Origin: Acheta domesticus
Taxonomy: Eukaryota > Arthropoda > Insecta > Orthoptera > Gryllidae
NCBI GenBank assembly: GCA_031308135.1
Contig: JAHLJT010000631.1
Span: forward strand, 196,840,685 to 196,904,684
Length of the DNA stretch: 64,000 bases
Reading direction: 5' to 3'
A program made the translations under genes and the position numbers. The notes under the pieces were generated by a model. That model saw only the letters and a program-made list of their open reading frames with translations. It was not told the origin of the DNA and did not search any database. Shown one piece after another: positions 23,195 to 33,037 of this stretch. The stretch's first letter is position 1, and every line of letters starts with the position of its first letter.

Positions 23195-23600
23195 GTGCAC
23201 GTGTTTCTGAACAGCTGCCGCGGCGGAGGGATACTTCTCTGAATTACATGTGATGTTCACTTGTTTACCGAACTGTCACTTTTGCTTTTTCTTACGTGAA
23301 TTCTTCTATAACAACAGGGCGGCGGCCTGCGCGCAGCCTTGCTCTGCCACACGGCGCACAGAGTGCCCTTCGCCTTCTTCTCCCTCTCCCTCTCCCTCTC
23401 CCCCTCTCGTTGGCCCGGGGCTCCGCCTAATGTTGACTCTCGCGAATAAAAAGAATATTGTTCCCCGGCGCCGTGCCGGCCTGCACCGCTGAGCCTCGCT
23501 GGCATCGCCTCGTGACGTCGCCCGCGCAGCCCCACACAATGGTGAACCGCCCCACATCAATTCGGAATGCCCTGCATCCACGCCTGCCCCTCCCTACGTC
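23195..23600. promoter_or_regulatory. GC/CpG island, function unknown
   Basis: CpG-rich, with a (CCCTCT)n run at about 23380-23405. Overlapping ORFs on both strands are compositional. Confidence 0.3.
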
Positions 23601-23640
23601 AGATGAATACTTGCGCTCACCTTTGTGCACCTTTGTAACC

Positions 23641-24430
23641 TTTATGGCGCAACATTGGGCTGTTTCGTGTCACCCGGTGCTATCAAATTTGGTAACTCTC
23701 AAACTCCGCTCAAGACGGTTAGAAATTTCAAAGTTCCAAGCTGTTCATATGTTAAGACAAGAAATGAACGAATATGATGCAGCTAACATTTTTTAGCGTT
23801 TTCATTAGACTACTTGAAATCTTTTTAATGTTCCGTTTAAATTACTGTGTATTGCACTTTGAGAAATTCACCTGACATTCCTTCGTAACTCATTTGTAGT
23901 GTCTTATCTTACTCAGTTTGTTCTTTATCTTCCAGCAACTTTCCACATTGCTCTCCAACATTTGAGTGGACGTTTTATTCTTTGCCCATCCACTATCCGT
24001 TTTACTTCTCAACAAATTCATTTTATTCTTTATGGCGCAACATTGTGCTCTTTCGTGTCACTCAGTGCTACCAAACTCAGCAACTCTCAAACTCCGCTCA
24101 AGATGGTTAGAAATTTCAAAGTACCAAGCTCCAAAGCTCCAAGAAATTTCCAAGTTCATTTGTTAAGACAAGAAATAAACGAATATGATACAGCTTACAT
24201 TTTTTAGCGTTTTCATTAGATTATTTGAAATCGTGTTAATGTTCCGTTTGAATTACTGTGTTTTGCACTTTGAGAAATGCACCTGACAAATTCCTTCGTA
24301 CCTCATCTCTAGGGTTTTATTTTACTCAGTCTTTCTTCCAGCAACTTTCCACATCGCTCTCAAACTTTTGATGGAACGTTTCATTCTTTGCCCTTCCGCT
24401 ATCCGGTTTACTTCTCAACAAATTAATTTT
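23641..24430 (+). repeat. Tandem duplication, 388-bp period, two copies
   Basis: TTTATGGCGCAACATTG begins the units at 23641 and 24029. The two units match throughout (AACTCTCAAACTCCGCTCAAGA, ACATTTTTTAGCGTTTTCATTAGA, AACTTTCCACAT, TTACTTCTCAACAAATT) with scattered changes and small indels. A third unit fails at about 24430. Confidence 0.9.
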
Positions 24431-24840
24431 ATCCTATACCGCAATACACCCTAACTGACGCATGTTGTTGACCAGTTAGAAGACATTCCACACTTCTTCT
24501 ACCGCACGTCCTCGTAAATTTTCTTTCAATCATCAAAGTACATTTCATCACATCTCACTATACTCCGGTTTAAATGTAGTGTCCCGTGAATGTCACTATA
24601 TGGAAGGAGAAGGGGTCACGATCATCCATTCGAGAGCTTTATTAAGACTTACATTTTTTTATATTGAAACTCCTGATTGGATGACAGCGTCCCCCTCTTC
24701 CAACTACACTTCATAAGTCTTGTCGTAGAGAGGATTGCGCATATTGGTCAGAATTTTCGGAAATATCGAAAGGTAATGAGTATAAACTTAGGGCAATGGA
24801 AATTGACTATTGGTGAAGAAGCTGTTGATTTACATTATTG

Positions 24841-25134
24841 GACAAAGTGAGAAACGAAAAAATTAGAATAATAGCAGAAGTAAGTTTCAACATTATCGAT
24901 ACCATTGAAAATAAAAGGCTCAAGTGATATGGTCACTTAAACACAATGGATGAAGAACGATTTCCCCTAAAGCTCTGAAATTGGAAAGTAATGTCGCACA
25001 GAAGACGAGGAAAACCCAGAAGTACATGGAAGAAAGGAGTGGAGACGGCGATGGCTATAAGAGGATTAACTCCAAAAGACTGCAGTGACAGACTTACGTG
25101 GAAACTGGGATGCGAGAGACGCCTAATGGTGTAA
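24841..25134 (+). pseudogene. RTE-type non-LTR retrotransposon, ORF2 C-terminal remnant
   Basis: In one frame the sequence reads DKVRNEKIR..., IIDTIENKRLK, YGHLNTMDEERFP, RRRGKPRSTWKKGVETA and WKLGCERRL, then a natural stop at 25132-25134. This is the characteristic C-terminal end of insect endonuclease/reverse-transcriptase proteins: the (R)LKWYGHL.RM...R.P block and the GRP/GKPR.TW block (established family features). Two in-frame stops interrupt it; one replaces the Trp of the LKWYGHL motif (TGA). The catalytic domains are absent upstream. It is a dead, 5'-truncated copy. Confidence 0.85.
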
Positions 25135-25191
25135 AATGCTCACAGTACTACTGCTTCCCCAGGTCCCTTTGCCACCACAGCGAACCCTACT

Positions 25192-25218
25192 CACACACAC
25201 ACACACACACACACACAC
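25192..25218. repeat. (AC)n microsatellite
   Basis: About 13 CA units, just downstream of the LINE remnant. Confidence 0.95.
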
Positions 25219-25475
25219 GGCGCACATACAGAGCCGTTTCTCCCCTTCAAGGTCACCCTCCCCTCAAGGCGACCCCGCACGTGCGCTGGGCGCGTATATA
25301 CCTATATACGTGTCTCTATAGATCCGCGTATTTCCTTTTGATTACAAGGGCCGGGAAAGCCAACATGGGCTGCGCCTTGTGTTTGAACTTCCGCAGAGTC
25401 TCGGGCGCCCTCTCCTTGGACCGCGCGCGCCACGGTGGCTCATTTCGACCAAGTGCCTGGGCAAAAGGCGCACAC
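25219..25475. promoter_or_regulatory. GC island, function unknown
   Basis: CpG-rich stretch with GCGCGTATATACCTATATACG near its centre. One short frame begins MGCALCLNF at 25364, but nothing else supports a gene. Confidence 0.3.
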
Positions 25476-25477
25476 GC

Positions 25478-25645
25478 CAAAGAGGTTATTTATTCGTAAA
25501 GGCGGAAAGCCATCCACACAGTTACGTTTCCATGAAAATTTACTAACTTTAAAATGGTAAATTACAGAGGGAGCAAAAGCATTATGATAAAAAATTTTAT
25601 CGTTGACTTAACGAATAACAAGACGTCTTGGGAGCACCTGAAAAG
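25478..25645 (+). repeat. Dispersed repeat E, copy 1
   Basis: TTATTTATTCGTAAAGGCGGAAAGCC... and the block ending AAGACGTCTTGGGAGC match 28163-28365 in the same order and orientation. Family not recognised. Confidence 0.6.
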
Positions 25646-26214
25646 GTAATACTTTGAAGTGTAACGACAGTTAATTGCACTGGAAATTAGAAACCAGTTA
25701 ATGGTATAATGAGGCATGACCAATACCTTCAGGTCGAAAAGTACCAAGGATCACCTCAAACAAATGAATAGTTTCGAGAAAATCCATGCATATTCATGCA
25801 TTATTGCGCTCCATGCTACAATAGGAAAGACAGTTGGGAAATATAATAAACTGATCAGTCTACGCCTCCATGGGCTGCAAGTAACCCTGTCATGAAGCCC
25901 ATAGAAAATGTTCGATCTAATATAGATAAAAAAATTGAAGAAAAGAAGGTCATACAAAGTTAGTCATACAAGGTTAAACTATTACCACAGAAAACAACTC
26001 ATTCGTTTCTGGCAAAAATACTCTGAAATCGAAGTAAGTGATTAAAAATTGATTTTCAACATGACTCACAACAAATATGTTAATTATGAATATGAATTAC
26101 GTTAATAAAACTTTGGAATCCTCTACACCCTTTAGGGTCAAAATTTATGATTACAGTTACATTTTGTCTCATACAGTAACTCTACCATAATTTGGCTACC
26201 TCTGAACCTTGACA
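25646..26214. other. AT-rich DNA, no gene seen
   Basis: Only short AT-rich minus-strand frames are present. Confidence 0.5.
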
Positions 26215-26315
26215 TTAGTTACAGCTTCTGAAATTCCAACAGTTCAGCCAGTAGATAAAATCAAATTGTTTATTTCCATTTCCTCTTTCGTTTAAATACA
26301 ATTCAGAAAGTGTAT
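26215..26315 (+). repeat. Dispersed repeat E, partial copy
   Basis: CAGCTTCTGAAATT...CAGATAAAATCAAATTGTTTATTTCCATTTC-like sequence matches the middle of the copy at 28163-28365. Confidence 0.55.
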
Positions 26316-26643
26316 GCAATCAGGAATTTAAATGTCGGTGTTGAGAACATGTGTCGATGCAAGAGATCTATCTGGCAAAAGAGCGAAGAGGGCTGGAGAA
26401 GCACCAAGCCCCTTAAAAGGCTTCCCCCTCCAGGTATAGAGAGATTACTCTAAGAACTAACCGCTTTTACAGCTACCGTTTGGCTATTGCTGCCAAAATA
26501 ACAGTAAGTTATATCTATGTGTTAATGCGTGAGTATGCAGATGGTGTAATTGCAAAAGGATTCGACACAACTTCCTGCAAAGCCATCAACCAGCAAAACC
26601 TTCTAATTTAATTTCTTTATAACTCCCTATCCCGAAAAAGCAC

Positions 26644-26942
26644 CAAGCTCTGGACTGGCCTCCCGACATCTGTGACAATGTATGTGTGTAAGGTAAAAGA
26701 AGAGAACAAGGTTGAGGAAGGAAAGATCGCGTATGGTCCTTGCCACGTTTGCTAGAGTACTGCTCCGCAATTCTCTAGAAATTGACTGCAAAAAACACGG
26801 AAAACTCTCCATCAGAGCAGTTGGCCGCTAGAGTTCTTCTCCAGACAGTGGGTGAATTTGACCCAGCTATGTAGTGTCAAATATCCGCTATCGTCGGGAC
26901 CCTAAGACCTCCTGGTTAGCGACACCACAGTGGCAAACGGAT
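26644..26942 (-). mobile_element. S1 SINE, partial
   Basis: On the minus strand it runs from the ...CCACTGTGGTGTCGCTAACC head region, with a decayed B box, through CACTGTCTGGAGAAGAAC, CTAGCGGCCAACTGCTCTGA and CGTGGCAAGGACCATACGCG to the GATGTCGGGAGGCCAGTCCAG block. The 3' end is missing. It appears older than the other S1 copies. Confidence 0.75.
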
Positions 26943-26944
26943 GT

Positions 26945-28160
26945 TTGTCAATTTATTTTAAATAACATTCGCTTATTGCGTGCATCACACTGCAGAGGAG
27001 CATTCCCCATTACCCTTTTTTAATGTCAACTTAACAATTAAAAATGGTTTTTACTTCAAAAATATTAATGCTAGTAGTGACGTAAAGTTATGTCCTTTCA
27101 AATTCATAATTTTCCCTCAATATTTGGAGACGAAAATTATGTGAATTCTGTTGGATGGAGATTTTAAAACAGCTCATTGAGTAATTTGGTGGTATGATCT
27201 TCATATGTAATTCTTGTGTAACATAACGTGGTAAGAGATGGAGGGGCAAGTTTATATTTTTAAAGACAGTAGAGGTGAAAAAGGTTTGTGAAGATGAATT
27301 ATTTGTTTTAAACATAATAAAATATATAATATATTTTTGACTGTTCTTCGAGTAAAGTCAAAGTAAAAAGAGCATAAAATCTGTAGAAATCACATATGGG
27401 TGACTACGTGACGAATTAACTAGTACACGTTAATCAATAAAACTTGTTATAATTTTTGGGTGACTCTGATCGTTAAATGAAACGATGTAATACAATAAAC
27501 TTCCATTTGCACATTTTTCACATCGTTACAAGGAAATGCACATAACTAACCTGAATAATTGATTATAGTAGCATTTTGTAAATACAAAATGCGTACACGA
27601 TCATCATGTAATATAAAATGTAAAACTCTCAAAGTTATGAGTTTCCACGTGAAATACGTTATACGGCAATATTTCGTAACAAAATTCTAAATATGTTAAT
27701 CGATATAACTGCATGTAAACACTGATTGTGCGAATACTGCATAGTTATTTTTTAAAGGATAATTTAATGAAAAATTCATATCAACTTCCGAAAAAGAGCA
27801 AGTGCCGTACAGTCGGATATCTCAATAGTACTAAAAAGCCACAGTATTTAAAAGTATATTTTAGGCGAAAGGCTTCGTTTCAAATAAATTTTACACTAAG
27901 ATCTATCAGCGAACATTTATCATTGATAATTCAATTTTTTAATAGGGTGTATTTGCACATGGCTTAATGATTTCATATGATAATGAAGGTATAGTTTTGT
28001 AGGAGAATAACAGTAAGGAACCATTCTGGAACTGATGTTTACGAAGTCACGTGTTCCTAGTTCTCTTTGCATTGTTGTAATTCTGCACCATCTATAGAGA
28101 TTTTCGACGATTGCACTCCTTTTAGAGTGTTTGCTCTTCTGAGAAGTATGAGTCTATAGA
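26945..28160. other. AT-rich DNA, no gene seen
   Basis: Frames of 75-79 codons at 27088 (minus) and 27728 (plus) are AT-rich and unrecognised. Confidence 0.5.
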
Positions 28161-28162
28161 AA

Positions 28163-28365
28163 TAATAAAATAAATTATTTATTCATAAGGCAGAAAAGCC
28201 GTCCATCCAGTCATATTTTTATGAGTATTTACTAAATATATAACAGTGAAATACTTTCACTTCATTGTAGCTTCTGCATTTTCAATAATTGAGCCTGCAG
28301 ATAAAATCAAGTTGTTTATTTACATTTCTACTTTCGCCAATCTTAAGACGTCTTGTGCCAATACA
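28163..28365 (+). repeat. Dispersed repeat E, copy 2
   Basis: The longest copy of the repeat also seen at 25478 and 26215; it contains GCAGATAAAATCAAGTTG and ends near AAGACGTCTTGTGCC. Confidence 0.6.
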
Positions 28366-28639
28366 AGTAAACCTATAACAAACATGATAAATATTTTGAA
28401 AACTCACGTATTTTTACAAAACAACACTACAGGCTTCCTATAACAATTTTAAACCATCTCCACATTTAGGACAATTTAACCAGAGAATTTAACCAGCTAC
28501 TTGTATTATAATTCTAACTCACATTAGTATCGTTTTATGTCAATCAAGTGAAAACAAACGAGTGGAAGAACGAAAATGTAATGAATTTCATCGGAAAGAC
28601 CACGTCATAATCGAAACTGCTAATAAACACTACTCCAGG

Positions 28640-28895
28640 CGTAGGTGGAGCGTATGATTTTTGGCCTGCCCGCGCTCTAAATGTGGCCACTGGTCACCGC
28701 CTCTCATGCCTTTCTCATCGCCCATTCCCCGCTGTCTCGGCCGCCGCCGCCGCCGGCGCCCCTGGCGCGCCCTTGTTTGTTCTTCCGGTGCCCGGCGCGG
28801 ACTCCTTGTGTTGACTCAATTTTTTTCAATTTATGTGCCGCGCTTAGACTCGCGCGCAGTTTTATTCACCGACGCGAGAGGCCGCGGGCGGCTGC
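28640..28895. promoter_or_regulatory. GC/CpG island adjoining the pentamer array
   Basis: CpG-rich with a (CCG)n run at 28742-28756 and a short AT-rich notch at 28818-28838. Function unknown. Confidence 0.35.
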
Positions 28896-29412
28896 GGGGC
28901 GGAGCGGGGCTGACCGCGGCCGAGCGCTGGAAACCGGGAAGAGCGGAGCGGGGCAGAGCGGAGCGGGGCAAAGCGGAGAGCAGAGCGAAGAGGGGCCGAG
29001 CGGAGTGGGCCAGACCGCGGCCAAGCGGTGGAAACGGGCTAGAGCAGGGCAGAGCGGAGCGAGGTGGAGCGGCGTGGAACGGAGCGGGGCGGGGCGGAGC
29101 GGAGTGGGGCGGAGCGGGGGGAGCGGGGCAGAGCGGAGCGGGGCAAAGCGGAGCGGAGCAGAGTGAAGAGAGGCGGAGCGGAGTGGGGCCGAGCGGAGTG
29201 GGCCAGACCGCGGCCGAGCGGAGGAAACAGGCTAGAGCAGGGAAGAGCGGAGCGGAGCGGGGCGGAGCGGAGCGGGTGGAGCGGGGCGAGGAGGAGCGGG
29301 GCGGGATGGAGCGGAAAGGAGTGAAGCGGAGCGGGGCGGAGAGGAGCGGGACGGAGCGGAGCGAGACGGAGCGGGGTGGAGCAGGGCAGAGCAGGGCGGA
29401 GCGGGATAGAGT
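28896..29412 (+). repeat. GGAGC/GGGGC-type purine-rich minisatellite
   Basis: About 500 bp built almost wholly of GAGCG, GGAGC and GGGGC variants, with two larger copies of GTGGGCCAGACCGCGGCCAAGCGG-like sequence (about 29005 and 29200). It creates a spurious 313-codon frame of Arg/Gly/Ala/Glu repeats on the plus strand and Pro/Ala/Leu/Arg/Ser repeats on the minus strand. The plus strand is purine-rich and G-rich. Confidence 0.95.
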
Positions 29413-29554
29413 GCGTCATAGTGGGAGAAACGATGGTGTGCGAGGAGCTGGCCGAACAGGGAGGGTGGGGCAAACACGGGTGGGGCGAGTCGAGAGATCC
29501 GATCTGAACCAGGGCAGGGCGGCGAGTGGTCCGCGACGGAGCGAGCCCATAGAA

Positions 29555-29942
29555 GTTGTCCGTCGTAAAATTTTTACAAAAAATTTTAAAGACAAAATTT
29601 GAAGCCACTTTTAAGAAAATTTTGAAAATGTTCCATATGTTTCATGTAACCCCAAAATTTAAAGAAATGGCAGGTCTTTGTGCCGGGCCAATTGGCCGAG
29701 AGAAATTTTGTTTTGAAAATAATCCAACGAACTCTTTAGGCGCCTATGTTCTTCATAGACGCACGGACAGACAGCCGAAACGACACACAAATGGATGTGA
29801 AAAAACAATTTTTTGGAATCAGGCGACTGCAAACACGTATTTCCGTTAAAATCTCGAAGTTGATTTTCTGCAGCATTACATAACTTTCCCTGTACTACGT
29901 GCATTACTGCGAACAGTATACGTTCGATTACGATAAAGTTAA
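29555..29942 (-). mobile_element. HINE element, 5' part
   Basis: The minus strand starts TTAACTTTATCGTAATCG and carries the family motif GTTATGTAATGCTGCAG. The gacggacagac block and the ...ACATTTTCAAAATTTT region of the family follow. The 3' part is missing where it meets the pentamer-array flank. Confidence 0.6.
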
Positions 29943-30002
29943 AGGCTTCCCGAATACTATAAAATGAGGTAAACCGACCTGATATGGCATTACCGATCAT
30001 TC

Positions 30003-31061
30003 ACTTTTTCGTCATATTTAAATTTGTATTTGTGAATACTATGGGAGAATTTTGGGGATACATTACATGAAACCCCTGGAATATTTTCCAAATTTAAAAA
30101 ATATGTCTCCGTCCTTTTTTTAAACTTTGTTGTTGAACAGTGGGAAGGACGTTTAAATGGGGCACTCGCAGATAATCGTTTCAAATAAGAGATTCGCTGA
30201 ACACAACACATCGGTTTAAATGAGATAGTAGCAAAACATCGGTTCAAATAGGAGATTCACTAGAGACAACGCATCGGTTTAAATGGAACTCGCGCAAAAC
30301 ATGGGTTCAAATAAGAGATACGCCTCAGCAAACGCATCGGTTTAAATGAGACACACGCAAAAAATTGGTTGAAATGGGAGATTCGCTACAGACAACGCAT
30401 CGGTTTAAATGGAACACTTGGAAAACATCGGTTCAAATGGGAGATTCGTTAGGGGCAATGCATCGCTTTTAATTCGCAAAGCTTTTAATTCGCAAAGCAT
30501 TGGTTCAAATAGGAGGATAACCAAGTATAACGCTTGGGTTTCAATGAGACGTTCGAAAACCATCGGTCCAAACAAGAGATACGATAAAGACAATGCATCG
30601 GTGTAAATGGGACACTCGCAAAATATCGGTTCAAATGGGAGATTCGCCGAAGACAACGCATCGGTTTAAATGCGACACTTGCAAAACATCGGTTCAAATA
30701 GGAGATTCGCTACCGACAACGCATCGGTTTAAATTTGAAATTTGCAAAGCCTCGGTTCAAATGGGAAATTCGCTACGGGACACTCGCAAAACATCGGTTG
30801 AAAGGGAAGATTCGCTACAGTTAACGCATCAGTTTACGAGAATGGTGCAGGTCTCATTTTTGTTGAAAATTCTTTCTCGAAAATTGCAAAAATTCAAAAC
30901 TTTCTCAGCGTCAATTAAAATTATGAAGATAGAGACTTTTCCCTTTAGTGAAACCAGTTCCTTAAAAATAGGTCATGTACAACTTTCGGTAATTTGAGTA
31001 CTTTTTGCGTAAATTTGCGAAAATACAGGCAAGATATTACGAGCTGTTTCAGCACCACTGT
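30003..31061 (+). mobile_element. HINE element, 3' part, with a minisatellite inside
   Basis: 30020-30150 and 30831-31061 align in order with 58410-58500 and 58495-58787 of the HINE copy at 58098. Shared blocks include the GGGGATACATTACATGAAACCCC region, GAGAATGGTGCAGGTCTCA and a GCTGTTTCAGCACCACTG end. The two halves are contiguous in the other copy but here are separated by the 63-bp array. The final CTAG is decayed to CTGT. Close to 29942 it faces another HINE 5' part in opposite orientation. Confidence 0.7.
30155..30838 (+). repeat. 63-bp minisatellite with two-part units
   Basis: The landmark TCGGTTTAAATG recurs at 30211, 30274, 30337, 30400, 30463, then (after a 16-bp local duplication) about 30534, 30598, 30661 and 30724, spaced 63-64 bp. 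Each unit has two related halves of about 28 and 35 bp, each beginning CATCGGTT(T/C)AAATG. About ten copies are present. The array interrupts a HINE copy. Confidence 0.95.
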
Positions 31062-33029
31062 TTTTCAATTTTTGTGCTGCGGTAAAGGTTAAAATATCTT
31101 AAACATTTTCTATTCTTGCGATCTTTTCCTCGGGGACATACTACATCACGTCCGCTTTTTTAATAAAGAACTGTTTCAGCAATCACCATGTTTCTTCAAA
31201 CGTACAATTTTCTCTATAGTGACGTAATAAAATAATATTTCAACGTGTTCTTGAGCAGGCCTGGCTCTAAGAAAAAGCTTGAGTTTCCGGAAGAGTCTTC
31301 ACGCGGTAACGGTTTCGATTTTCTAATGGATCTTACAAGCGTTGAAAGACGATACCATCACTTGGAATTGGGAAATTTGCTAATAATAAAATTTCTAAAC
31401 GATGAAACAATAACGCCAGGCATAAACTAAAATGGAGGAAAATCTCTACTCTGTGGTCTATCGTTGACCTCCCCTCCTCTTTGGGATGCAATTGAAGGGT
31501 TTTTAAAATAAACCTTATACCAAAAAGTCCAGAAATAGATTTTGAGATACTATAACTGTTGCTACAGCTTCAAAGACGCCGTTTGCTGACTGTTGTTATG
31601 AACAAAACAGCCCCTGTCCATAGTTATTAGCTCCGAAAGTTTGCGTTGACTAAACCAAAGAATCAAAGAAATAAAGTTGAGAGTTGAGTTAAAGATGAAA
31701 GTGGATGTAGTAAGAGTAAAAACGGTTGAAGAAGAAGCACATTACATTTTAATCACAAAGGAATCTTCAGTTGTCTAAATATTTACAGTCGCCAGCTAAT
31801 GAGTTTTATTTAAATTTTTCATTAGTGTCAGATGCATATAGATGCTATATCAATACATATGATTCATTTTTTTAAACACCATGGTCCATACTCCCACCCA
31901 CACACATTTTATCCAATAATTTGCATGAACTACACTCAATCGTTCATCAGTATTTACAATAGCTTGAGAAAGTGCACAACAATTTTCATACAACAACTTC
32001 AAATGTCTAACAATTTAGTCATGGAACGTTTACTCGGTTTCCTGAAAAAGTATGTTTTCGGAGTTTTTAAAAAAAACTTTATTGTTAAAGGGGTTAGGCA
32101 GGAAACTAATACTTGTTTCCAGTGAAGAAACTCTTAAACGTAGAAAATACAGCATAAATTTGCTTTTGGGATCAAACCAAAGATGGCAGTCGACAGAATA
32201 CAAACTTTTGCAATACTACAATACGTATCCCCATCTCGATCAGGTTTTTGTCCAGTTTCCCTGATCCATTGAGCAAATGCTGAGATGGCCCCTTGTTTTG
32301 CTTCTGGACGTAAATGTAGCTTCACTGTGCGCACGTTTTGTTGAGCACTCCTTTTGCTTGTAGTTCATTTACAGTTGAAATTGATTTTCTATAACTCGGG
32401 AAAAAACATTTTTCAAATATCTTTATTTTTCTAAAATAATTATTTTCTAAATTCAATTTTTCGTTTTTTTTCGTTTTTTTAAATAAAATTCTGGCCATCA
32501 AGAAAATGTGCGCAGATAAATTTCTTTCCCCACACGTCATATACAGTTTTTACTGGTTTTTTTACAAATAAATAAATAAAAAATAAATATTCCGCAAAAC
32601 GAAGAGAATACTTTCATTAAAAACGAATTTCGTACTAACTTGCGAAGAAGAATGGAAGATCTTTAGCCTGTCGTGCCCCGTGAGTTGATTCCAGTCCATT
32701 CTTAAGGATATGGTTAAATCTCTGAGAAAATATGAAGCATTAAATTCAAGATAAAATTATAATATTTACGAGAAACTTACATCCATACATCAAAGGACTT
32801 TCCATTATCCACAATCCAAACCAAAAAAATATGCCCAATATTGCTTCCTGCTCAGAAAAAATTAATTTTGTTTCTGAAATATGCAGCGAGCCGAGAAAAT
32901 ATATTTTTACGTCCTAGTCCAATAGGCATTGTTTAATTATATAAACATTGTAATAAATAATAATATAAACATTGTTTGATTTCCATTAGAAATCATTAAA
33001 TTTAATGATAACATTATGCATTTCTAATG
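31062..33029. other. AT-rich DNA, one weak ORF
   Basis: A 66-codon minus frame (32134-32334) begins with a Lys/Leu/Arg-rich stretch and reads ...AFAQWIRETGQKPDRDG..., compositionally more protein-like than its surroundings; I do not recognise it. Nothing else is seen. Confidence 0.4.
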
Positions 33030-33037
33030 GTAATAAG
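33030..33037. repeat. Target-site duplication, left (8 bp)
   Basis: GTAATAAG, repeated exactly at 35150-35157. Confidence 0.93.

Noticed and set aside
28661..29602. 313-codon plus-strand ORF and 189-codon minus ORF
   Set aside because: Produced by the pentamer-type array; the peptide repeats follow the DNA repeat and have no independent coding signal.
30155..30838. CRISPR-like array
   Set aside because: Repeats are contiguous 63-bp units without unique spacers, in eukaryotic DNA, and inside a transposable element.
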